This document shows, piece after piece, positions 25,314 through 34,102 of a stretch of 64,000 nucleotides of DNA. Location of the stretch: positions 2,742,001 to 2,806,000 of the forward strand of contig NZ_CP022364.1 in assembly GCF_003119115.1 (NCBI RefSeq), in the 5' to 3' direction. Source of the DNA: Azospirillum sp. TSH58 (GTDB taxonomy: Bacteria; Pseudomonadota; Alphaproteobacteria; Azospirillales; Azospirillaceae). A program made the position numbers and the translations under genes. Numbering within the stretch: the first letter of the stretch is position 1; each line of letters opens with the position of its first letter. The notes beneath the pieces are model-generated. The model did not search any database. It saw nothing but the letters and a program-made list of their open reading frames with translations, and was not told the origin of the DNA.

Positions 25314-26897
25314 ATGTTCAGGGATTTCATTCTCGACGGGCGCGCGGCGTCGCGCGCCGAGTCCGTGTATGTCTGGCCCGCCGCCCTGCTGATCCTGGTG
25401 GCGGCCTCCGTCCCCGTCTGGATGTTCGAGATTCCGGCGCTGGGCGACTACGTCAACCACGTCACCCGCATGTACGCCCTGGCCCATCTGGACCAGGACC
25501 CGGCGCTGGCGCAATTCTACATGGTGCGCTGGGCGATCATCCCCAATCTGGTGATGGACATCGTCGTGCCGCCGCTGGCCAAGCTGATTGGGGTCCACAC
25601 GGCGAGCCGGCTGTTCGTCACCGCCAGCTATCTGGTGCTGGTCACCGGCTCCATCGCGCTCTACCGCGCCGTCTGGGGCCGGGTGGAGCTGGGGCCGCTG
25701 GCCGCCGGGCTGTTCCTCTACACCCTGTCGACCTACATGGGCCTGTTCAACTACCTGTTCGGGCTGGGGCTGGCGCTGTGGGGAATCGCCGGCTGGATCG
25801 TGATGCGCGAGCGGGCGCCCTGGCAGCGCGGGCTGGCCTCGCTCGGCATTGTGCTGCTGCTGTTCATCTCGCACCTGTTCGCGCTCGGGCTCTACGGGCT
25901 GACGCTGCTGGCCTTCGAGGGCTGGCGGCTGTGGCAGAGCGGCGGCTGGCGCGACCCGCGGCGGGCACTGCCGGACGCGCTGGCCTTCGGTCTGCCCTTC
26001 CTGATCGTGCCGCCGCTTCTGCTGATGAGCCCGTCGTCGGGCTTCGCCGACGCGGTGCTGTGGGTCGGCACGGCGAAGCTGATGGGCTTCGACTTCCTGT
26101 TCGGCGGCTACGCCGACACGGTCGGCTATGTGACGGGCATCGCCGTCGGGCTGGGCATCGCCTGGGGGCTGTGGAGCGGGTCGTTGCGGCTGCATCCGGT
26201 CGGCGCCATCACCATCGCGCTGGGGCTGGTGGTCTATGCGGCGATGCCGCTGGTCCTTTTCGGCTCCTGGTTCGCCGACAGCCGCCTGCCCATCGGCATC
26301 GCCTTCGTCGCGCTGGGCTTCGTGCGCTGGGAACTGTCGACCTCGGCCATGCGGGCGGGCTTCCTCGCGGTGGTGGTCGCGCTGTCGCTGCTGCGCAGCG
26401 CCGACGCCGGGGTGGGGCTGGCCAAGGTGGACCCGTTGCTGGAGGAGGTGCGCCATTCCCTGCAGCGGATTGAGCCGGGCAGCACGGTGCTCGCCACCTA
26501 CGCCGACGAGACGCTGCACAAGTCGATCTTCCGCGCCACCCAGTTCACCGACGACCGCGCCCTGTCCTTCGGCCTGCACCACGCGCCGGTGCTGGCGCTG
26601 ATGGAGCGCTCCAGCCTCGTGCCCATCGCCTTCACCCATCCGGGCAAGCAGGTGCTGCTGCTGAAGCCGGACTATGCGGACCTGGACGGCGACTTCACCT
26701 ACATGCCGCGCATCGGCTACGTCGCCGACGCGGTGCGCCAGCCGGGGCTGCGCGACAACCATTACTGGGCCGACTGGCCGCGGCGCTTCGGCTACGTCTA
26801 TGTGCTGTTCAGCGAGCCGGGCCGCGCCAACCCGGTGCCGGAGCATCTGACGCTGGTGCAGGAAGGGCGGTACTTCCAGCTCTACAAGGTGAAGTGA
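25314..26897 (+). CDS. Polytopic membrane protein of unknown function
   Basis: A 527-residue protein with about ten hydrophobic segments (for example YVWPAALLILVAASVPVWMF, LGIVLLLFISHLFALGLYGL) and a soluble C-terminal part of about 150 residues. An acidic loop LGDYVNHVTRMYAL follows TM1, as in GT-C glycosyltransferases that carry a catalytic acidic residue there; this resemblance is weak. No family is recognised. It starts 10 bp after the GT2 gene with GGGGG close to the ATG, so the two form an operon. It may transfer or flip a lipid-linked sugar (inference). Convergent with the CobW gene. Confidence 0.7.
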   Translation: MFRDFILDGRAASRAESVYVWPAALLILVAASVPVWMFEIPALGDYVNHVTRMYALAHLDQDPALAQFYMVRWAIIPNLVMDIVVPPLAKLIGVHTASRLFVTASYLVLVTGSIALYRAVWGRVELGPLAAGLFLYTLSTYMGLFNYLFGLGLALWGIAGWIVMRERAPWQRGLASLGIVLLLFISHLFALGLYGLTLLAFEGWRLWQSGGWRDPRRALPDALAFGLPFLIVPPLLLMSPSSGFADAVLWVGTAKLMGFDFLFGGYADTVGYVTGIAVGLGIAWGLWSGSLRLHPVGAITIALGLVVYAAMPLVLFGSWFADSRLPIGIAFVALGFVRWELSTSAMRAGFLAVVVALSLLRSADAGVGLAKVDPLLEEVRHSLQRIEPGSTVLATYADETLHKSIFRATQFTDDRALSFGLHHAPVLALMERSSLVPIAFTHPGKQVLLLKPDYADLDGDFTYMPRIGYVADAVRQPGLRDNHYWADWPRRFGYVYVLFSEPGRANPVPEHLTLVQEGRYFQLYKVK

Positions 26898-26907
26898 GCG
26901 GGGGCGG

Positions 26908-26998
26908 TTGCCCCCACCCTAACACTCCCCCGCTTTCGCAGGGGAAGGGACCATTCTCCCTCCCCTGCGAAAGCGGGGGAGGGCCGGGGTGGGGGCAA
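26908..26998. repeat. Large perfect inverted repeat (dispersed repeat copy 2), likely bidirectional terminator
   Basis: TTGCCCCCACCCTAACACTC with CCCCGCTTTCGCAGGGG on the left is mirrored by CCCCTGCGAAAGCGGGG and GGGTGGGGGCAA on the right around a short AT-containing loop. It fills the gap between two convergent genes and should fold into a stem of nearly 40 bp. Confidence 0.75.
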
Positions 26999-27007
26999 TG
27001 ACGTCCC

Positions 27008-28173
<1,166 letters not shown>

Positions 28174-28177
<4 letters not shown>

Positions 28178-28680
28178 GGGGTCTTCTCCTGGCAATCGGT
28201 GCATGTGCCGCGCACCTCGACGGTGGGGCGGCTCACCTGGAAACCATGCTCGGCGGCGATGGTGCCGATGGCGGCGCGGATGCGCGGGTCGTCGATCTCC
28301 ACGGCGTTGCCGCAGGTCTCGCACACCAGGAACTGCCCGGAATGGACGGCCCCCGGCGCCGCGCAGCCGATGTAGGCGTTCAGCGATTCGATGCGGTGGA
28401 CCAGCCCGTGCTCCACCAGGAATTCCAGCGCCCGATAGACGGTCAGCGGGGCGGTGGCCTTGCCCTCGCGCTGGCTGAGGTCTTCGAGGATGGCATAGGC
28501 GCCGCGCGGCTTGTGGCTGTTCCAGACCAGTTCCAGGACCTGCCGGCGGAGCGCGGTCAGCCGGGCGCCGCGTTCCGCGCACAGGGCGTCGGCGCGCATC
28601 AGCGCGTCGGCGATGCAATGCGCGTGGTCGTGCCCGTGAGCGGGGGGCGGGCCGGCGGTGTGATGCGGGTTGGCGGTCAT
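28174..28680 (-). CDS. zur: Fur-family zinc uptake regulator (Zur)
   Basis: A 168-residue Fur-superfamily repressor. The winged helix (about 35-95) contains [14 protein letters not shown] and [20 protein letters not shown]; the structural zinc site is formed by CETCGNAVE and the terminal GTCTDCQEK, both CxxC. The [11 protein letters not shown] segment and operon link to a COG0523 GTPase favour Zur over Fur or PerR. The N-terminus holds a short His-rich tract (HGHDHAHC). Zur with Zn blocks zinc-uptake and zinc-sparing genes; here it would regulate itself and the chaperone, helped by a candidate operator at its start. Confidence 0.9.
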
Positions 28681-28681
28681 G

Positions 28682-28700
28682 GCGTTATCTTATTACATCG
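28682..28700 (-). promoter_or_regulatory. Candidate Zur operator
   Basis: On the minus strand GATGTAATAAGATAACGC is an imperfect dyad resembling the GATGTTATAATATAACATC-type Zur box of proteobacteria. It touches the start region of zur, which fits autoregulation. It matches about 14 positions; the right half is degenerate. Confidence 0.4.
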
Positions 28701-28735
28701 CCGGACGCCGACACCAGACAAACCGGACAAAGAAG

Positions 28736-28766
28736 AAGGGCGGCCCCGGACGCGGGGGCCGCCCTT
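28736..28766 (-). terminator. Rho-independent terminator candidate downstream of phoX
   Basis: AGGGCGGCCCC and GGGGCCGCCCT pair over 10 or more bp around a 7-nt loop; the minus strand continues with a T-rich TTCTTCTTTG run. It separates phoX from zur. Confidence 0.6.
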
Positions 28767-28805
28767 TCAAGGCGTGTCGTTGGGTAATGGGACGGACGCC
28801 CGGCC

Positions 28806-28845
28806 GGTGATACGGACGACGCCTGGGGGCTTCGTCCGTATCACC
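28806..28845. repeat. Perfect 14-bp inverted repeat
   Basis: GGTGATACGGACGA (28806-28819) and TCGTCCGTATCACC (28832-28845) are perfectly complementary with a 12-nt loop, in the phoX-zur gap. Function unknown; on the plus strand CTTTC follows. Confidence 0.6.
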
Positions 28846-28884
28846 CTTTCAATCAATGCTGTCGCATCGATCTGTCGGGTCCGA

Positions 28885-28921
28885 CCCTTGGCGGATGATG
28901 GAAGCCATCATCCGCCAAGGG
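28885..28921. repeat. Perfect 17-bp inverted repeat just after phoX
   Basis: CCCTTGGCGGATGATGG (28885-28901) and its exact complement (28905-28921) are separated by three bases and lie two bases past the phoX stop codon. As RNA it would shield the 3' end of the phoX message; no T tract follows, so it is not a classical terminator. Confidence 0.65.
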
Positions 28922-28923
28922 AT

Positions 28924-30957
28924 TCAGAGACCGATCACGCCGCCGTCCTTCTTGGTGATGGCGACCACCGACGGGCGCGGCGGCATGTTGGGCTTGAAGT
29001 CAGGCCAGCGGGTCGCCGGGTCCTCGAAGGAGGAGAGCTTGCCCTTGAAGCCTTCCCACTGGTCCACACCATCGGTGGCCGGGTGCTGCACGGCGACGAA
29101 CAGGGTCTTGTCGTCGGTGGTGAAGCAGGGGCCGCACATCTCCGCACCCACCGGCACGCGGTAGAACATCTTGGACAGGCCGCGCAGGTCGCCCTCGGTC
29201 TCCACGGCCCAGACGCCGTCGGCGGTGCCCGACGCCTTCTTCCAGTTCTCGCCCTGGTCGGTGGTGATCCACAGGCGGCCGCGGTGATCCACCGCCGCGT
29301 TGTCGGGGCAGGAGAACCAGCCGTTGGCCGAGGTGTCGGCGTGGAACTGCGCGCCGACCTTCTCGTCCGCCGGGTTGCCGCCGCGGACCAGGATGGTCCA
29401 CTCCGCCTTGGTCGAGGCGTGGTTGCCGTTCTCCGGCAGGATCTCGACGATGTGGCCCCAGTTGTTCTCGGCGCGCGGGTTGGTCGCGTCCACCTGCTCC
29501 GGCTTGCGGCGGGAGTTGTTGGTGAGGATGACGTAGACCTTGCCGGTCACCGCGTTGACCTCGATGTCCTCCGGGCGGTCCATCTTGGTGGCGCCCAGCG
29601 CGTCGGCGGCGAGGCGGGCGTTGATCAGGACGGTGGCCTGGTCGGGGAAGCCCTTCTCGGCGGTCAGCGGGCCCTGGCCATGGACCAGCGGCAGCCATTC
29701 GACCGAGGCGTCGGCCTTGAACTTCGCCACATAGAGGGTTCCGGTCTCCAGGATGTCCATGTTGGCGGCGCGGTTCTTCGGGTCGAACTTCTTCGCCGCG
29801 ACGAACTTGTAGACATAATCGAACCGCTCGTCGTCGCCGGTGTAGGCGACCACGGTGCCGTCCTTGCCCAGCGCGATCTGGCAGGCCTCATGCTTGAAGC
29901 GGCCGAGCGCCGTGCGCTTCTTCGGAGTCGAGGTCGGGTCGTAGGGGTCGATCTCGACGATCCAGCCGAAGCGGTTGGACTCGTTCGGCTCCTTGGCGAT
30001 GTCGAAGCGGTCGTGGTGGACGCCCCAGTTGTACCACTCGCCGGGGAAGCCGTAGCGCTTCAGCACCTTGGCGTTCGGGTTGCTGTCCTCGACCTTGCCC
30101 CAGAAGTAGCCGTTGAAGTTTTCTTCCGCCGACAGCCAAGTGCCCCACGGCGTCATGCCGCCGGAACAGTTGTTCAGCATGCCGCGGACCGTCGTGCCGG
30201 TCGGGTCGTAGCTGGTCTTCATCAGGGCGTGGCCGGCGGCCGGGCCGGTGATGGCGCAAGGCGTCTCGCCGGTGATGCGGCGGTTGTAGCGGGAGTCCGC
30301 CACCGTCACCCACTTGCCCTTGACCTTGCGGATCTCGACGACGGTGCCGCCGTGGGCGGCCATCTCGATGTCCACCAGCGCCTTGGTCATGCGGGCGAAC
30401 TTGTCCTTCTGCTGCTCCACGCCGACGCCGGGGAACATGACCTCCTCGTCGGTGTACTCGTGGTTCACGCAGAGCAGGGCGCGGTCCGGCGACTGCGAGC
30501 CGAGCGGCAGCGGGGCGTAGCCGACGAAGTCGTTGTTGTAGCCGAACTGCTTCGACTGCGCCTCGGCCGACTGGTTCATTGGGTCGAAGGCCGGCGCGCC
30601 GGGCACCACCGGGTCGCCCCAGCGGATCAGGATGTCGGCGTTGTAGCCGGATGCCACGTGATGGTCGGCGTCGACGCCGTGCGCCACCTCCTGGAAGGAG
30701 AAGCTGGCCTTGGCCGGGCGCGGAGCACCGGTCACGGCGGCCTCGGCCTTGCGCGGCGAAGAGAGCAGGGCGGCCGGGCCGATCAGGGCGCTGACCGCCG
30801 CACCGCTCAGCATGCCGCGCATCATGTCGCGGCGGCCGAGGCGGGCGTTGATGACGTCGCCCATGGTCGGGTTTTCGGACGGGTTGGAGCCGATGTCCTC
30901 GCGGCCCTCGAAGGTCAGGTACTTGGTGCCCTTCTGGGGCAGGTCATGCGTGTCCAT
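28924..30957 (-). CDS. phoX: PhoX family alkaline phosphatase (DUF839)
   Basis: A 677-residue exported phosphatase. A twin-arginine signal lies at about 41-70 (LGRRDMMRGMLSGAAVSALI), typical of PhoX, which folds in the cytoplasm with Ca and Fe cofactors and then hydrolyses phosphomonoesters in the periplasm. Family blocks include ALLCVNHEYTDEEVMFPG, NNCSGGMTPWGTWLSAEENF, RFGWIVEIDPYDPTSTPKKR, LGRFKHEACQIALGKDGTVV and the late FSCPDNAAVDHRGRLWITTD. Expression is normally under PhoB; a single half-site-like CCGTCAC sits about 70 bp upstream but I do not call a Pho box. It stands alone, flanked by photolyase upstream and hairpins downstream. Confidence 0.93.
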   Translation of the reverse strand: MDTHDLPQKGTKYLTFEGREDIGSNPSENPTMGDVINARLGRRDMMRGMLSGAAVSALIGPAALLSSPRKAEAAVTGAPRPAKASFSFQEVAHGVDADHHVASGYNADILIRWGDPVVPGAPAFDPMNQSAEAQSKQFGYNNDFVGYAPLPLGSQSPDRALLCVNHEYTDEEVMFPGVGVEQQKDKFARMTKALVDIEMAAHGGTVVEIRKVKGKWVTVADSRYNRRITGETPCAITGPAAGHALMKTSYDPTGTTVRGMLNNCSGGMTPWGTWLSAEENFNGYFWGKVEDSNPNAKVLKRYGFPGEWYNWGVHHDRFDIAKEPNESNRFGWIVEIDPYDPTSTPKKRTALGRFKHEACQIALGKDGTVVAYTGDDERFDYVYKFVAAKKFDPKNRAANMDILETGTLYVAKFKADASVEWLPLVHGQGPLTAEKGFPDQATVLINARLAADALGATKMDRPEDIEVNAVTGKVYVILTNNSRRKPEQVDATNPRAENNWGHIVEILPENGNHASTKAEWTILVRGGNPADEKVGAQFHADTSANGWFSCPDNAAVDHRGRLWITTDQGENWKKASGTADGVWAVETEGDLRGLSKMFYRVPVGAEMCGPCFTTDDKTLFVAVQHPATDGVDQWEGFKGKLSSFEDPATRWPDFKPNMPPRPSVVAITKKDGGVIGL

Positions 30958-31092
30958 CGGTGCGCCTCGTCTCTTTCCGCAAATTTATCTGGGTTGGGCG
31001 GGCGCACCTTACCGGGGGCCTGTGACGGTTTCTTTGCACTCCCATGAAGGCGGAATGAAAACACACGGCCGGGTTTCACGGCTCGGCAACGA

Positions 31093-32550
31093 TCAATCGC
31101 CGGCTTTCTTGATCTCGTTGAAGGCGGCCAGCGCGCGGTCGCGGGCGCCGCCGTGGTCGACGATCGGCCGCGGATAGTCCTTGCCGAGCGTGATCCCCGC
31201 CTGCCGCAGCGCCTCGTCCGGCGCCTCCCAGGGCTTGTGAATCCAGCGGCTGGGCAGCTTGCCCAGTTCCGGCACGTAGCGCCGGACATAGGCGCCCTCG
31301 GGGTCGAACTTCTCGCCCTGGAGGATCGGGTTGAAGACGCGGAAGAAGGGGGCCGCGTCGGCGCCGCAGCCGGCCACCCACTGCCAGTTGCCGGCGTTGT
31401 TGGCGATGTCGGCATCGACCAGCGTGTCCCAGAACCACGCCTCGCCCTCCTGCCAGGGGATCAGCAGGTCCTTGATGAGGAAGGAGCCGACGATCATCCG
31501 CACGCGGTTGTGCATCCAGCCGGTCTGCCAGAGCTGCCGCATCCCCGCGTCCACGATGGGATAGCCGGTGCGCCCGCGCTGCCACGCGCGCAGGCCCGCC
31601 TTGTCCGTCCGCCAGGGGAAGCGGGCGAAGCGCGCGTCCAGCGGCGTGTCCGGAATCCCCGGCTCCTCGCGCAGCAGATGGTGGTTGAACTCCCGCCAGC
31701 CGAGTTCCCGCAGGAAGGCCTCGGCGCCGGCGGCCAGCTCATGCCGCTCGGCCGCGGCGTGGCGCGCGGCGTGCCAGATCTGCCGCGGCCCGATCTCCCC
31801 GAAGGCGAGGTGCGGCGACAGGGCGGAAGTCCCGTCATGGTCCGGGCGGTCGCGCTCCGTCGGGTAGGCGGCGACCGGACCGTCCAGGAAATCGGCCAGA
31901 CGTTCGCGCGCCGCCTCCTCGCCGGGCACCCAGCGCTCGCGGAGGCCGCCGGCCCAATCGGGCGCGGTGGGCAGCAGGCCCCAGTCGTTCAGCGACTCGC
32001 TGGACACCGGCTTGGCCGGCGGAGTCAGCTTGGCCGGCGCGCGGGTGGGGCGCGGCGGCTCCGGCATGGACAGCAGCGCCTTCCAGAAGGGCGTGAACAC
32101 CCGGAAGGGCGTGTCGGACTTGGTGCGGATGCTTCCCGGCTCGTAGAGCAGGGCGGCGTTGTGGGGATGCACCGTCAGGCCGCGCCCGGTCAGCCGCTCG
32201 CCCACCCGGCGGTCGCGGGCGATGGCGGTGGGGCCGGCGCGCCGGTTGCACAGGACCGTGTCGGCGCCGGTTTCCTCCGCCAGCGCCGCCAGCACGGCGG
32301 CGGGGTCGCCGCTGCGCAGCACCAGGGGCGAGCCGAGCTTGGCCAGCGCCTTGCCCAGCCGCTCCAGGCTGCCGTGAAGCCACCAGCGGGAGGCGGCGCC
32401 GGGAAGCCAGGGATCGTGGGCGTCCTTTTCCCGGATATAGACCGGGATGACCGGCGCCCCATCCTCCGCCGCGGCGTTGAGCGCCGGGTTGTCGGCAAGG
32501 CGAAGATCGTTGCGGAACCAGACGAGGATGGGGGATTGATCGGTCTTCAT
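31093..32550 (-). CDS. phrB: Deoxyribodipyrimidine photolyase
   Basis: A 485-residue class I CPD photolyase. The N-terminal photolyase alpha/beta domain starts WFRNDLRLADNPAL and binds the antenna; the C-terminal FAD domain carries ALSPHLAFGEIGPRQIW, ELGWREFNHHLL, GRTGYPIVDAGMRQLWQTGW followed by MHNRVRM and the DADIANNAGNWQWVAGCGAD signature. The NNAGNWQW stretch and tryptophans match active photolyases rather than cryptochromes. It repairs UV cyclobutane dimers with blue light. The gene is minus strand, alone, and divergent from the fasciclin gene with a 267-bp gap. Confidence 0.94.
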   Translation of the reverse strand: MKTDQSPILVWFRNDLRLADNPALNAAAEDGAPVIPVYIREKDAHDPWLPGAASRWWLHGSLERLGKALAKLGSPLVLRSGDPAAVLAALAEETGADTVLCNRRAGPTAIARDRRVGERLTGRGLTVHPHNAALLYEPGSIRTKSDTPFRVFTPFWKALLSMPEPPRPTRAPAKLTPPAKPVSSESLNDWGLLPTAPDWAGGLRERWVPGEEAARERLADFLDGPVAAYPTERDRPDHDGTSALSPHLAFGEIGPRQIWHAARHAAAERHELAAGAEAFLRELGWREFNHHLLREEPGIPDTPLDARFARFPWRTDKAGLRAWQRGRTGYPIVDAGMRQLWQTGWMHNRVRMIVGSFLIKDLLIPWQEGEAWFWDTLVDADIANNAGNWQWVAGCGADAAPFFRVFNPILQGEKFDPEGAYVRRYVPELGKLPSRWIHKPWEAPDEALRQAGITLGKDYPRPIVDHGGARDRALAAFNEIKKAGD

Positions 32551-32817
32551 CGGCCAACTTTAAGGAAATGGACAGAAGAACGGGCATGCCAAAACGCCGC
32601 AGCCAATGACCACGGTCAATGGCTCTTGCTACGCGGCGCCGATTGCTCCGGATCACCACGACGGCAAAAATTTTTCCTGGAAAAGTCCTATTGACGGCGA
32701 TTTCCCCGCCGCTATTTCCGCCTTCGTTGCCACGACGTGGAACCGGAGGCACGGCGGCCGACGGCGCCGGTTCCACGGTCGGGGAGGAAAGAGACGCCAT
32801 CCAATGGAGGAAATGAC

Positions 32818-33306
32818 ATGTCCCGCCTGTCGCGGCTGCTGACCGCCGCCACCGTCGCCCTGCCGCTGTCCTTCGCCACCGTCGCCGCGAAGGCGGCGGA
32901 CATCGTGGACACCGCCGTCGCGGCGGGCCAGTTCAAGACGCTGGTCCAGGCCGTCCAGGCCGCCGGTCTTGCGGACACCCTGAAGGGCAGCGGTCCCTTC
33001 ACCGTCTTCGCCCCGACCGACGAGGCCTTCGCCAAGCTTCCCGCCGGCACCGTCGAAAATCTTCTCAAGCCGGAGAACCGCGAGAAGCTCCGCTCCGTAC
33101 TTACCTATCATGTGGTGTCGGGCAAGGTGACCTCGGCCGATATCGCCGGCAAGACGGCATCGCCGAAAACCGTGCAAGGCACCACCGTGGACATCGACGC
33201 GACGAAGGGCGGTGTGATGGTGGACAACGCGAAGGTCGTGAAGCCCGACATCATGGCGTCCAACGGCGTCATCCACGTGATCGACACGGTCATGATGCCG
33301 AACTGA
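32818..33306 (+). CDS. Secreted fasciclin (FAS1) domain protein
   Basis: A 162-residue exported protein: a signal peptide ([20 protein letters not shown]) and one FAS1 domain with [56 protein letters not shown] and [13 protein letters not shown], which are the two conserved FAS1 motifs and the H-box. Such proteins are adhesion-like and surface or periplasmic. The ATG at 32818 has GGAGG 8 bases upstream. A clear terminator follows. The gene appears monocistronic. Confidence 0.93.
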   Translation: MSRLSRLLTAATVALPLSFATVAAKAADIVDTAVAAGQFKTLVQAVQAAGLADTLKGSGPFTVFAPTDEAFAKLPAGTVENLLKPENREKLRSVLTYHVVSGKVTSADIAGKTASPKTVQGTTVDIDATKGGVMVDNAKVVKPDIMASNGVIHVIDTVMMPN

Positions 33307-33371
33307 CGTTCTGCTTTTTCTTGAGGTCCCTCCTGCCGGACGTTTCACCGCCGGTTCCGGCAGGACCACTC

Positions 33372-33410
33372 GCCCGGAGAGTTCCCCCGACTCTCCGGGC
33401 TTTTTCTTTT
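33372..33410 (+). terminator. Rho-independent terminator of the fasciclin gene
   Basis: GCCCGGAGAGT (33372-33382) pairs perfectly with ACTCTCCGGGC (33390-33400) around a 7-nt loop and is followed by TTTTTCTTTT. The T run reaches the stop codon of convergent pdeM. Confidence 0.9.
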
Positions 33411-34102
33411 TACGCCTTATCCGGGGACAGGCGGCTGCACGGGAAGCGGTGGACCTTGCCGCGGGCCAGCAGATGCACCTCGAACCGCGCCGCCAGCAGG
33501 CCGGACACCGCCGGGTCCAGCACGTTCAGCCCGCCCGCGAAGGCGCCGAAGGCCGGCAGGATCAGTTTGCCCCCGTCGAAGGCGAAGCAGCGCTCCCGCA
33601 CCCGCCGGCCCGGCACGACGACGGCGGCCACCGGGTGCAGATGCCCCGACAGTTCGCCGACGGCGCCGGGCACCGCCTCGTGCCGGAAGGTCAGCGGGCC
33701 GAGCGCCAGCTCGTCCAGGATGCGGCCGCCGAACCCCTCCGGCGGTTCCGGGTCGTGGTTGCCGGTGACCCACAGCCAGTCCGCCACCCGCCCGGTCAGG
33801 TCGCGCAGCCGCGCCACATCCCCCGCCTCCATGCGGCTCGCCGCCCGACGGTCGTGGAAGCTGTCGCCCAGGCAGATCACCCGCTCCGGGGCCAGCCGCT
33901 CCACCAGCCCGGCCAGCCGGTCGAGCGTCGCCCGCGTGTCGTAGGGCGGCAGCATCCGCCCGCGCGCCGCGAAGGCGGAGCCCTTCTCCAGATGCAGGTC
34001 GGCGACCACCAGGGTCCGCTCCGCCGGCCAGACCAGAGCGCCGGAAGGATCGGGGGCCAGCGCGGCGCCCCGCAGGGTCATCGTCGTGTCCATGTCCCTC
34101 AC
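33410..34102 (-). CDS. pdeM: Ligase-associated DNA damage response endonuclease PdeM
   Basis: A 230-residue calcineurin-like metallophosphoesterase. Metal-binding blocks are VVADLHLEKG, CLGDSFHD, WVTGNHD and GELSGHLHP. PdeM proteins occur with a Lhr-type helicase, an ATP-dependent ligase and an MBL exonuclease in a bacterial repair cluster. The GTG start at 34102 overlaps the helicase stop (GTGA); ATGs three and seven codons in are alternatives, the last giving the common N-terminus MTLRGAALAPDP. Its stop sits in the T run of the fasciclin terminator. Confidence 0.88.
   Translation of the reverse strand: MRDMDTTMTLRGAALAPDPSGALVWPAERTLVVADLHLEKGSAFAARGRMLPPYDTRATLDRLAGLVERLAPERVICLGDSFHDRRAASRMEAGDVARLRDLTGRVADWLWVTGNHDPEPPEGFGGRILDELALGPLTFRHEAVPGAVGELSGHLHPVAAVVVPGRRVRERCFAFDGGKLILPAFGAFAGGLNVLDPAVSGLLAARFEVHLLARGKVHRFPCSRLSPDKA

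Noticed and set aside
25314..26897. Assigning the membrane protein as a GT-C mannosyltransferase
   Set aside because: Only one acidic loop after TM1 resembles GT-C enzymes; no further motif supports it.
30958..31080. Possible Pho box upstream of phoX
   Set aside because: Only one half-site-like CCGTCAC is seen; the second half at 11-base spacing does not match, so no box is called.
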